Below are positions 18,825 to 27,210 of a stretch of DNA of 43,051 nucleotides, one piece after another (within the stretch, counting starts at the first letter, position 1; every line of letters begins with the position of its first letter). The stretch lies in assembly GCA_029560415.1 (NCBI GenBank), contig JAKQKY010000324.1:1-43051 (forward strand). Direction: 5' to 3'. This DNA comes from Bacteroidota bacterium. GTDB lineage: Bacteria; Bacteroidota; Bacteroidia; Chitinophagales; Chitinophagaceae. The notes beneath the pieces are model-generated. The model was not told where the DNA came from. It made no database searches and saw nothing but the letters and a program-made list of their open reading frames with translations. Both the position numbers and the translations under genes were made by a program.

Positions 18825-20765
18825 TTAATTCAACTCTCCATCCACAAAATACATATCTATTTCCCCGATGTTTTTTGCGGATATCTTTCCCCGGTAGGTG
18901 CAGGCAAAACGGTGATTAACCAATTCATACGTAGCTGCAGAAATATTGATTTTTCCCGGTTCGCCATTGCTTTCCATCCTGCTGGCAATGTTCACCGTAC
19001 CTCCCCAGATATCATAAGCATATTTTTTCTTTCCTACTACACCTGCTACCAACGCTCCCGTATGTATGCCAATGCGCATATCCCATACCGGTAGGTTCTT
19101 TTCAATCCTTTCCTGGTTTCGTTGATGAACAAATTGCTGGATGTCCATACTGGCCTTGATAATATTGTAAAGATGACCATCATCCGGCGTCGGAATACCA
19201 CCGGCACACATATACGAATCCCCGATGGTCTTGATCTTCTCCAGGTTGTATTTTTCGATGATCAGGTCAAAGGCAACAAAACACTCATTCAGTTCGGTAA
19301 CCACATCCTGTGGCGACAAAGCATCTGCCAGTTTCGAAAAACTCTTGAAATCGGTAAACAATACCGATGCTCTTTCGTAATACCGGGGTGTGGCATTGCC
19401 GGTCTTCTGTAATTCCTGGGCAACTTCCTGTGGCAGGATATTTAATATAAGACTTTCAATTTCGGCATTCTGCCGGTCGAGTAATGTATTAACCTTGATC
19501 TTATTGCGGTAGTTCCTGTACAGGATGATGGCAATGATCAATGCGATGATCATACCCGCGATCAGTATGTTCTTTGCTACGTTTTGTCGTTTCAGTTCAA
19601 GGTCCTGCACCACTTTATCCTTGGTAAGCAGGTCTACCTGGGCCTGTTTTTTCTGTATGTCGAAATTGAATTGCAATCCCGACATCTTTTTATCAGTATC
19701 AATATTATACAATGAATCCTTGATGCCTGTAAGCAACGTTTGGTAGGTAAAAGCATGTTCATAATCCGATAACTGCGCATAGGCTTTGGCCAGCCCGGAA
19801 TAGGTGTTTTTCAGTTCGCTGTTGGCAATGCTGATGCCCAATGCAATGGGCTCGGCCTGTTTATAAAAACGAATGGCTTCCGCAGCTTTGCCCTGCAGGC
19901 TGTAGGTATCACCCAGGCTGTTGAGCGATTGTGCCATGTCAATATTGGCATCCAGTTTTTTTGCATATTCAAAAGCACGTTGATGATATTGTATGGCCGT
20001 TCCGAATTGCCCACGTTTCTGGTACACCCTCCCGATGTAATTCAGGGCCAGCGGGTAATTTTCGGTTCCTTCAAAATCTTTAAGCGATTCTTTAAAGTAG
20101 GGAAGGGCCAGGCTGTCTTCATTGCGCAGGAAATAAATTTCGCCAATATTTGCATTGGTCGTACCCAGGATGCCATTGTCGCCAAATGATTTGGCCAGTT
20201 GAAGTGCTTTAAAATAGTAATCGAGTGCTTTATTATGAGTGGCCGGTTTATTCGAGTACACGGCACCGATATTAAGTAAGGTGGTGGCGATTCGCAGTGA
20301 ATCAGTTGTCTGTTCTGCCAGGTTGAGTGCCTTCAGGTATAATTCCAACGCCTTGGCATTATCGGCCTGGTTAAAGTAAACGGTTCCTTCGTTACTCAGA
20401 ATATTGGCCTGCCCCGCCTTGTCGCCCAGCGAATCGAAAATGGCCAGCGAATGTTCATAATTTTCAATGGCTTCTACATATTTACCCTGCATCACATATA
20501 CAAGTCCGAGTCCTTTAAATGCATATGCCCGTCCCCGGTTATAATGAATTTTTTCCGAAAGCTCCTTGGCCAGTTGAGCATAACGAATGGCTTCAGTGGG
20601 GCTGGTGCCCAGGTATTCTCTGTTCAATGCCAATAGCGCATTCACTTTTACCGAGTCTTCCTTTCCATTATTCACCAGTTTCAATAAACTATCCGTCGCC
20701 GACTGTTGGCAGTATGCTGTTGTAGCTAAAACCACCAGCTTCACTATGACGAATATTTTTTTCAT
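18825..20765 (-). CDS. TPR-containing class III adenylate cyclase
   Basis: About 646 residues: signal peptide or anchor (MKKIFVIVKLVVLATTAYCQ), seven or so TPR repeats (residues about 40-360; for example AIENYEHSLAIFDSLGDKAGQANILSNEGTVYF), one transmembrane helix (ILIAGMIIALIIAIILYRNYR, about 400), then a cytoplasmic cyclase domain. Metal-binding aspartates are Asp472 (VLFTDFKSFS) and Asp516 (KTIGDSYM). The base-selecting pair is Lys512 plus the Asp of YDIWGG, the combination found in ATP-using rather than GTP-using cyclases. The transition-state Asn and Arg are in NIASRMES. So it should make cAMP, with the TPR region sensing a periplasmic partner. I choose the ATG at 20765 because the promoter at 20773-20804 would leave the ATG at 20771 at or before the transcription start. 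Confidence 0.92.
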   Translation of the reverse strand: MKKIFVIVKLVVLATTAYCQQSATDSLLKLVNNGKEDSVKVNALLALNREYLGTSPTEAIRYAQLAKELSEKIHYNRGRAYAFKGLGLVYVMQGKYVEAIENYEHSLAIFDSLGDKAGQANILSNEGTVYFNQADNAKALELYLKALNLAEQTTDSLRIATTLLNIGAVYSNKPATHNKALDYYFKALQLAKSFGDNGILGTTNANIGEIYFLRNEDSLALPYFKESLKDFEGTENYPLALNYIGRVYQKRGQFGTAIQYHQRAFEYAKKLDANIDMAQSLNSLGDTYSLQGKAAEAIRFYKQAEPIALGISIANSELKNTYSGLAKAYAQLSDYEHAFTYQTLLTGIKDSLYNIDTDKKMSGLQFNFDIQKKQAQVDLLTKDKVVQDLELKRQNVAKNILIAGMIIALIIAIILYRNYRNKIKVNTLLDRQNAEIESLILNILPQEVAQELQKTGNATPRYYERASVLFTDFKSFSKLADALSPQDVVTELNECFVAFDLIIEKYNLEKIKTIGDSYMCAGGIPTPDDGHLYNIIKASMDIQQFVHQRNQERIEKNLPVWDMRIGIHTGALVAGVVGKKKYAYDIWGGTVNIASRMESNGEPGKINISAATYELVNHRFACTYRGKISAKNIGEIDMYFVDGELN

Positions 20766-20772
20766 GTGCATT

Positions 20773-20804
20773 CAAAGATAATAATATCCTGCTGGTATAA
20801 CAAT
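20773..20804 (-). promoter_or_regulatory. Promoter of the adenylate cyclase gene
   Basis: On the minus strand: ATTG (20804-20801), a 20-nt spacer, then TATCTTTG (20780-20773), which fits TAnnTTTG exactly. Transcription would start about 20766-20769, so the mRNA would have almost no leader before the ATG at 20765. The -33 element overlaps one arm of the hairpin at 20803-20841. Confidence 0.55.
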
Positions 20805-20841
20805 CCCGTTAAACAGAACAGGCTGCACTGATTAACGGGAT
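20803..20841 (-). terminator. Hairpin after the giant T9SS gene
   Basis: A perfect 10-bp inverted repeat ATCCCGTTAA (20803-20812) and TTAACGGGAT (20832-20841) with a 19-nt loop, 24 nt after the stop codon of the giant T9SS gene as read on the minus strand. The T-tail is short (TTGTTAT), so it may be a weak terminator or an mRNA 3'-end stabiliser. Confidence 0.5.
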
Positions 20842-20864
20842 CGTTGCATCGTGGTTTACAACCG

Positions 20865-23800
20865 TTATTGCTTGAAAACCTTCAACTGCTTTATTTCATT
20901 TTCAAACCTCACATTTATGAAATAGATGCCGGTTCTTAAACCGGCCAGGTTCAATTCCATTCCACCAGTAGCCATTTTCCTGGCGGGGATGCCTTTGTAT
21001 ATTTTTCCTGATACATCTAATACCTGTATATCTTGCGCTGATGCGATTTGTCGGCCGCTTACTATAATAAGCTTGTCAACTACCGGGTTAGGATATGCGC
21101 TGATTTCTTTGCCTGAAAGGCCGACAGCCTTTGTTGCCACAGGTTGTTTCACTGCAGTCGCCGGGGTTTGATCGGGCAATCCATTGCGGGTATAGATTAC
21201 TGGCGGGCATGCTGTTGAAGAAGGCGTAGCCGTAACAGAACAGGTTGTTTTATGACTTCCACTGTATGTCGTTAACGTCCATTTTAAAGAGGCACCATTG
21301 AAATATACATCAAAGCTGCCTGTGCCTGGCATAAATACCACGGGTAATGTGCCGCTATACGTTCCAGCAAGACTATTGCTGCTGCCAACCGGTACATATA
21401 CCGGTGTGGCATTTGAATTGGTATAAGCAAACCTTGCCATATAAGCATATCCCGAAGGATGATTGGTCACTGGAGCAACACAGGTGAGTTTTGGTACCAC
21501 ATTTTTAGCACCTGAACCCTTTGGATTGATGTACAGTTTGTTGCTTACATAGCTGATATTGTACTTTGTATTATTGCTCAACACCATACCATAAGGTGTA
21601 ATGGTATACACGCCGGCCGCACCGGTGCAGGTAGGACTGATGCTGTATTTTGGCGCTGTTGTAATCGTACTTTGGTCATTGTTTACAAAACCACTATAAG
21701 TAGAAGTGTAGGTTGGTAATGGATCGCCCTTGAAAATGAATTTCAGATCAGCCGTTACCGTGAGTGAGCGTTTGTTCACGGTTAATGACCCGCCCGTATT
21801 TACAATGTTATAAATGTTAGAAGACCCGCCTATCAGGTTGATCGGGTAGGTGCCGGGAACAGAAGTTCCGGTAGCCGTTGTTGTTGCCTGCGGTGCCGTG
21901 ATGGAAGCCGGGCCATCATTGTTCAAAAATCCTGAATAACTGATCCTGAAAACCGGGTTGGCATCTCCATATATCCTGAATGTATCAACAGCCTTTGCCG
22001 TGAGCGTTGCTTTGCCAATGGTAAGGATGCCCGGCTGGTTATTGAATAAATAATTACCTGCCGAACCACCACTAAGGCTGATCGGGTACTGGCCAGGTAA
22101 ATCACTATTCACTGCTGAAGTGGATGACAATGGAGGAGTGATGTCTGCAGGGCCATCATTGAATTTGAATCCATTGTATGTGATCCTGAAAACCGGGTTG
22201 GCTTCTCCATATTTACGGCTTGTATCTACAGCTTTTGCTGTAAGTGTTGCCTTATTTACCGTCAATAATCCATTTATATATTCAATGGTATAGTTTGAAG
22301 ATGGCTTTACCGGTGCCGATGCAAAAGTACGGTAGGTGCCAGCCCCGATCTGTTGGGTGTTTGCCACAACCTGGTCATTTTGGTCACGGGTACTGTATTG
22401 GAATGCCGCATCGAATACAGAATCCACATTGTCTTCATACTGGAATCCACTAACCACACTTACCGGTGCAGGTGCGGCAGTACCATAACTGATCACGGCC
22501 GTATCGGTTCTAACGGTAAGGGGTACAGGCGTAATGGTAAGTTTACCCAATGCATATTGAATATCGAAATTCTCTGATAAAAATGATCCGGGTACAATGG
22601 AATGTTGCCCCACCGTAGTGCCCGTTACCATGTTGATCGATTTGAAATCATACAGTACATCTCCCGCCGGCGCATTCACATCATCTTCATCGATGATCAC
22701 CACTTCTTCTGAATTGTTAACGCCCACTGTACTGCTGTTGATGAAAGGGAAGCCATTTGATAAAGCCCTTCCATTGATCGTGGCCGTTCCGTTCGATAAG
22801 GCCCTGCCATTCGATAAAGCCCTGCCGTTCAACAATGGCCCTGCATTTACCAGGTTGGTTGCCAATGAGTCTTCCTGGTAATCAAAAATAGATTTTACAG
22901 CAAGGTCTACGATATGGGTAACCTCCGTAACGAATGTTCCGTTTGACAGGGCACGACCGTTCGACAAAGCCCTTCCATTCGATAAGGCCCGCCCGCTGGC
23001 CATCACACTAAGGTTTTCCAGGTCGGCAGGCGTTAGTGCTCTTCCATTCGAAAGCGCCCTGCCATCAACCAATGCAATGGCATCAATGGCCAGGTTGCTG
23101 GCGTAATTTGTAACCAGGTTATCGAGGAATACAAGTTTTTCGCTCTCGGCAATATTGCCATCAGGATAAGTATAATTATAATGGATGTCGCCGATCTTCT
23201 CTCCATATACCAATGTCGTATCCCTCGGCGTAATGAGCAGTGGCATTTTAGTGACCGATAATACACCGTTCACAAATACATGATTATACAATTCAAGGAT
23301 ACCTGCATCAGTTGGGTTTTGCGGATCCAATACCCGCATTGAATCTTTGATCACATAATTTCCTACATTACTGTTAGGCGTAGCCGCCGTTAGGTGATAC
23401 AGGTTATCGAGTCCCAGTTCCGCCAGGGTAAGACCAGTATTTTCGAATGGAACATTGTCGACCGTTATACCCGACGTAAAGGCCGGCAATTGTTCTCCGT
23501 ATTTCTTTGTCTTACTTTCTGCCGTGATCACCACTGTTTTCTTAACCGGTGTAAAGAAGTACAGTGAATTTGAAAATCCTCCATCAATTCCATTGGCCGA
23601 AACAGGGGGCGTATATACCTGTATCGCAGGGTTACCGGTGAAAGCAGGTATGGTGGCCGATAATTGCGTACTGTTTACGATTGTTGTTGGTAAAGGGGTT
23701 CCGCGGAACGTGATCACCGATTGCTGATCGAGATAATTACCACCTACATTTACAATGATGGGTTGCGGTCCTGGTGTGCTGCTCGGTGCCTGCAGGCTTA

Positions 23801-26800
23801 CGATCTCTGGTTTTGGCGTAGCGAAAGTTCGCATGGCTTTGTTAGCCTGTATGAATCCAAAACCTGTGTTGAAATCAAAGCCAGGGCTATCCATGTCAAT
23901 GGCAGTCGTTTCGAGTAATGTTCTCAGATCGGATGGCGTGATGGTTTCATTGGCATATTTCTTTTTGCCCTGCATCAGCAAGGCTGCTACAGCTGCAGCA
24001 TGTGGAGCCGCGGCGGAAGTACCAAAGAAATTAGGGAAGATATCTCCGTCAATATCGGGACCACCAAGATTAACCGTGGTATTGCCTCCATTGGGTGCGG
24101 TGAATTCTGGTTTGTTACGGATAACATTATTTACCGGTGTACCGCCACGGGAGGAGAATGAGGCTACCGTTGGTGGATTTACCCCAAATGCCGGGGTATT
24201 GCTGTATAATACGGCCCCTACTGCAATGGCGCCCGCCGCATTGGCTTGTCCAACAATGGTTGAATTGCCGGAATTGTATTCACTCACGATACCATTACCA
24301 CGGAAGAATACATACTTGAACCGTACATTACCGTTGCCGGCTGCCCGAACAATGAGAATATTGGTAGTGGTATTTTGGGTAACGGTGAAGGGTAGTACTT
24401 CCAGCGGATCGCCGCCGATATTGTTCCTGTTAAAACCAAACAAAACATTTCCGCTGTTATCTGATAAGTAAATATCAAGATCATTAACGGTACCGGTTTG
24501 TGTTTGTCCTAATGAGTAGATGTCATCTTCCCATTGTAACACTGCCGTATAGGTGCCGGGCGTTAAAGTTATGTTCTGGAATACATCACCTCCTCCAAAA
24601 TTATGGGCACTGCCTGAAATTCCCGCAGGTGTGGTTGTTGGCGTAAATGTATTCTGGTATGATTGGTTCCCGAAATTTCCGGCAGATGAAAAATAGCTGA
24701 CCCCTTTACTCACCACCGAATCAACGGCCCTGGCTACAACGCCATCCTGGAAGAAAGGTTCTGTGATGAAAGTTATATCATCTACAATGATATGGCAACT
24801 GTCTTGCTGCAATTGCAGAATGCCCTGTGCAAAATCTCCTGCGCTGATGAAACCTGTTCTGAAAGCCAGTTCAGCCTTTGGTGCAATATCATGTACGATC
24901 TGCAACATCGCCCTTCCTTCATCTGAACGTTTGCCATAGGGATACTCTTTCAGCACATGTACAGGCTTACTATTATCCGGATTTTGTATACCCGGCAGGT
25001 CTTTATTCTGCACATCTGTTAGGGCAGGATTGCCAGGGGTGGTATTATAACTGTCTGATATTACCCCAACCTTGATGCTGTCTCCATCCAGGTCATATCC
25101 ATTTCTAACAAAACTGCTGTTAAGGGCGCTATCACCTTTTGATGCTACGATTCCACTATTGCCCAGCGGCGGATATACCGGCCTGCAATAATCGATCAGG
25201 GTTGGAAGACTATCAAGTTTCTTCAGGTTTACAATGGGATATTTTCCGGTGATGATGAGGGAGTTTGGACCATTATCTACCAATTCTGTGATGCCATATG
25301 GCGTCGTTTGCAATAAACTAAGCAGCGTATTGTATTGACCAACCCTTGAGATCACTTCGATCATCACACTGTCTTGCCGGAGGATAAAAATATTCTGTGC
25401 AGTATCGGTTACAAAACCAAAATAGAGGTATAAGGAATTCAATTCCGACCCGATGAGGTTTTCGAGTTTGCCATTTGGTGGCGGTGGATAGTAAGGGAAA
25501 ATACATTGGATAAAATTCACCTGCACTGTATCGGTTGCCACACAGCCACCGGAGGTATTGGTAACCGTTAGTACATATTTACCCGGTTGATCTACCGTCG
25601 GCGTTAACGTTGTGCCACCCGAAACAATATGTCCCGGTCCATTCGGTGCCCAGCTGTATTGAACACCTGGTGAGCTTGAGCTTCCGCTGAGTTGTACGGA
25701 TGTAATAGAACAGGTCAGATCTTTATCAGGGCCGGCATTTACATTAGGTGTCGAGCATCCGGCAAGGGCTGCATAGATGATGGTGACGCCGCATTGTATA
25801 TTCACCTGGGTTGCGCTGAGCAAAGCACCGGTAAGGTTACTGTTACCCGTACCCGAACCAATTTTAATGCCGGCATAAGGCGCCCAAACAGTTCCCAACC
25901 ATCTTGAACAATTAGAACTATTGGATCCATTTGCAATTACAAACGAATAGTTACCTGCAGAGCAACTTGAACCCGTGCCATGCGTTTCCGTATAGATGCG
26001 GGAAGCACTGCCGCCATTGGTCATGCTGGCACTGACTTTATTCAGGTCTATATCGCCGTGAACATAAATCTTGAAAATGCCTGTGCTATTGTTATTGAAA
26101 TTAAAAACAAAAGTATTATTGGTGCCAGTATTCTTGATGGCTTTGAAAGTATATTCACCAGCGCCATTTAATGTGATGGTCTTGCCCCCGCTGAGGGTAA
26201 GGTTTCCATAACTACCGGGAACGATGGTTTGAGTTGTACTGATATTTGTTGCACCAAAATTTGGAAAATTGGTGATAGGCATCATTTGTGGTAGTGTCGG
26301 CAGGGTAGGCGTTCCCGTTACATTACCGCCGCCAGGTGTTGGACCTGTATATGTAGTGCCGCTTGGATGCGTTACTTTACCAGTGACCGTACCTCCACTC
26401 ACTTTTACATTTCCTTTCACATCAATGTTGCCGCCAAGGTTGGCACTTGAACCTACAGACAGGATATAGCCGGTTGCAGCATAGGTATTTGCCGCCGTGA
26501 TCTTACCCGTTATTTTGTTGCTGTTACTAAGCGATATGGTTCCCCCGCTGTAAAGGTTACCCGTTACCGTTGCATTGCCGGTTGATTTGATCAGCCGGTA
26601 GCTTCCGATAGAACCACCCTGTATGTTTGAAGATGAGCCCAGTTGTACGCCGCATCCGGGAGAGGGAGCAGCAGACAATCCGGCTCCGCCAGGGCAATTG
26701 CCATTGCCTCCAAACAAAACAAATTCTGAAATATTGAGCTGTTGTGCTTTAGCTCCAAAAGAGAGTATAAAAAGCATGATCAAAAACGAAGGAATCGTCT

Positions 26801-26834
26801 TTTGGTAAAACGAAAAATTGATTGGATGTATCAT
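20865..26834 (-). CDS. Giant T9SS-secreted subtilase-like protein with MBG domains
   Basis: 1989 residues. A signal peptide ends near residue 30 (LSFGAKAQ). Residues about 31-358 are a Gly/Ser/Thr-rich beta domain resembling choice-of-anchor adhesin regions (WLGTVWAPYAGIKIGSG). A PKD/SprB-like domain (NAGPDKDLTCS) follows near 365-445. A subtilisin-like domain spans about 585-985: Asp594 (VISDSY), the oxyanion Asn in SSAGN, and Ser940 (FFGTSAAAPH); the usual catalytic His position is Glu639 (SDEGRAML). Then come an IPT/TIG domain (about 1005-1090), six MBG-type domains (about 1095-1766) marked by YGxxxP and LTVxK, an Ig-like segment, and a T9SS sorting domain (AYPNPVVDKL... GIYFINVRFEN... KVFKQ). 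The second MBG domain contains the GRALSN repeats. It is likely cell-surface or released; a role in adhesion or protein degradation is inferred. Confidence 0.92.
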   Translation of the reverse strand: MIHPINFSFYQKTIPSFLIMLFILSFGAKAQQLNISEFVLFGGNGNCPGGAGLSAAPSPGCGVQLGSSSNIQGGSIGSYRLIKSTGNATVTGNLYSGGTISLSNSNKITGKITAANTYAATGYILSVGSSANLGGNIDVKGNVKVSGGTVTGKVTHPSGTTYTGPTPGGGNVTGTPTLPTLPQMMPITNFPNFGATNISTTQTIVPGSYGNLTLSGGKTITLNGAGEYTFKAIKNTGTNNTFVFNFNNNSTGIFKIYVHGDIDLNKVSASMTNGGSASRIYTETHGTGSSCSAGNYSFVIANGSNSSNCSRWLGTVWAPYAGIKIGSGTGNSNLTGALLSATQVNIQCGVTIIYAALAGCSTPNVNAGPDKDLTCSITSVQLSGSSSSPGVQYSWAPNGPGHIVSGGTTLTPTVDQPGKYVLTVTNTSGGCVATDTVQVNFIQCIFPYYPPPPNGKLENLIGSELNSLYLYFGFVTDTAQNIFILRQDSVMIEVISRVGQYNTLLSLLQTTPYGITELVDNGPNSLIITGKYPIVNLKKLDSLPTLIDYCRPVYPPLGNSGIVASKGDSALNSSFVRNGYDLDGDSIKVGVISDSYNTTPGNPALTDVQNKDLPGIQNPDNSKPVHVLKEYPYGKRSDEGRAMLQIVHDIAPKAELAFRTGFISAGDFAQGILQLQQDSCHIIVDDITFITEPFFQDGVVARAVDSVVSKGVSYFSSAGNFGNQSYQNTFTPTTTPAGISGSAHNFGGGDVFQNITLTPGTYTAVLQWEDDIYSLGQTQTGTVNDLDIYLSDNSGNVLFGFNRNNIGGDPLEVLPFTVTQNTTTNILIVRAAGNGNVRFKYVFFRGNGIVSEYNSGNSTIVGQANAAGAIAVGAVLYSNTPAFGVNPPTVASFSSRGGTPVNNVIRNKPEFTAPNGGNTTVNLGGPDIDGDIFPNFFGTSAAAPHAAAVAALLMQGKKKYANETITPSDLRTLLETTAIDMDSPGFDFNTGFGFIQANKAMRTFATPKPEIVSLQAPSSTPGPQPIIVNVGGNYLDQQSVITFRGTPLPTTIVNSTQLSATIPAFTGNPAIQVYTPPVSANGIDGGFSNSLYFFTPVKKTVVITAESKTKKYGEQLPAFTSGITVDNVPFENTGLTLAELGLDNLYHLTAATPNSNVGNYVIKDSMRVLDPQNPTDAGILELYNHVFVNGVLSVTKMPLLITPRDTTLVYGEKIGDIHYNYTYPDGNIAESEKLVFLDNLVTNYASNLAIDAIALVDGRALSNGRALTPADLENLSVMASGRALSNGRALSNGRALSNGTFVTEVTHIVDLAVKSIFDYQEDSLATNLVNAGPLLNGRALSNGRALSNGTATINGRALSNGFPFINSSTVGVNNSEEVVIIDEDDVNAPAGDVLYDFKSINMVTGTTVGQHSIVPGSFLSENFDIQYALGKLTITPVPLTVRTDTAVISYGTAAPAPVSVVSGFQYEDNVDSVFDAAFQYSTRDQNDQVVANTQQIGAGTYRTFASAPVKPSSNYTIEYINGLLTVNKATLTAKAVDTSRKYGEANPVFRITYNGFKFNDGPADITPPLSSTSAVNSDLPGQYPISLSGGSAGNYLFNNQPGILTIGKATLTAKAVDTFRIYGDANPVFRISYSGFLNNDGPASITAPQATTTATGTSVPGTYPINLIGGSSNIYNIVNTGGSLTVNKRSLTVTADLKFIFKGDPLPTYTSTYSGFVNNDQSTITTAPKYSISPTCTGAAGVYTITPYGMVLSNNTKYNISYVSNKLYINPKGSGAKNVVPKLTCVAPVTNHPSGYAYMARFAYTNSNATPVYVPVGSSNSLAGTYSGTLPVVFMPGTGSFDVYFNGASLKWTLTTYSGSHKTTCSVTATPSSTACPPVIYTRNGLPDQTPATAVKQPVATKAVGLSGKEISAYPNPVVDKLIIVSGRQIASAQDIQVLDVSGKIYKGIPARKMATGGMELNLAGLRTGIYFINVRFENEIKQLKVFKQ
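22750..23070 (-). repeat. 18-bp coding minisatellite (GRALSN repeats)
   Basis: Eight GRAL units in three clusters (about 23035-23068, 22937-23003 and 22751-22838) inside the giant T9SS gene. They encode runs such as GRALSNGRALSNG. Each full unit is 18 bp with near-identical DNA (plus-strand form TTCGATAAAGCCCTGCCA). The clusters are separated by unique sequence and all lie between the front half (LVYGEKIGDIHYNYTYPDG) and back half (FDIQYALGKLTITP) of one MBG domain. Confidence 0.85.
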
Positions 26835-27210
26835 GGCAGATAAGTTAGTTTTAGCTGTTTAATAATTAAAAAACGCTCATGTTTATCCGCATGTAATGCA
26901 TGCATGATAACACAATGGTTTATCTCTTGTAGTTGCCAGGTAAAATGATGTAATAGGGTGTTGTAAAACTTGGGAGCAGGTGATTTTTGAAGGGTATTGA
27001 ACAGGTCGCTTTTGACAGGGAGGAAAATTAATGTTTTTTATAGCAAATTTCAAGGGTTTTTTAAGATTGCGTATAAATACCTGATAAATTGTTTAAGTGT
27101 ATTACTTATTGAGCTTTAGGGCGTTTGATAAATTTACCAGTCAATCTTAAGCAAAGGTTAACTGATCCCTTTTCGACTGATTTTCAAAGCTGTTTTGTAT
27201 ATTTAGGGCC
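26835..27210. other. Divergent intergenic region between giant T9SS gene and transporter
   Basis: 376 bp that should contain both promoters. No full consensus promoter is evident on either strand. A self-complementary ATGCATGCAT lies at 26896-26905, about 60 bp ahead of the minus-strand gene, and TATATTTA lies 5 bp before the transporter ATG. No open frame or RNA gene was recognised. Confidence 0.5.

Noticed and set aside
22750..23070. CRISPR array candidate in the 18-bp repeats
   Set aside because: The repeats are in frame in a coding sequence, too short, lack regular spacers and no cas gene is nearby.
23755..24471. A 238-codon plus-strand frame opposite the giant T9SS gene
   Set aside because: Long, but it is the antisense of the subtilase domain, whose coding frame is certain. 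Its translation has no recognisable fold.
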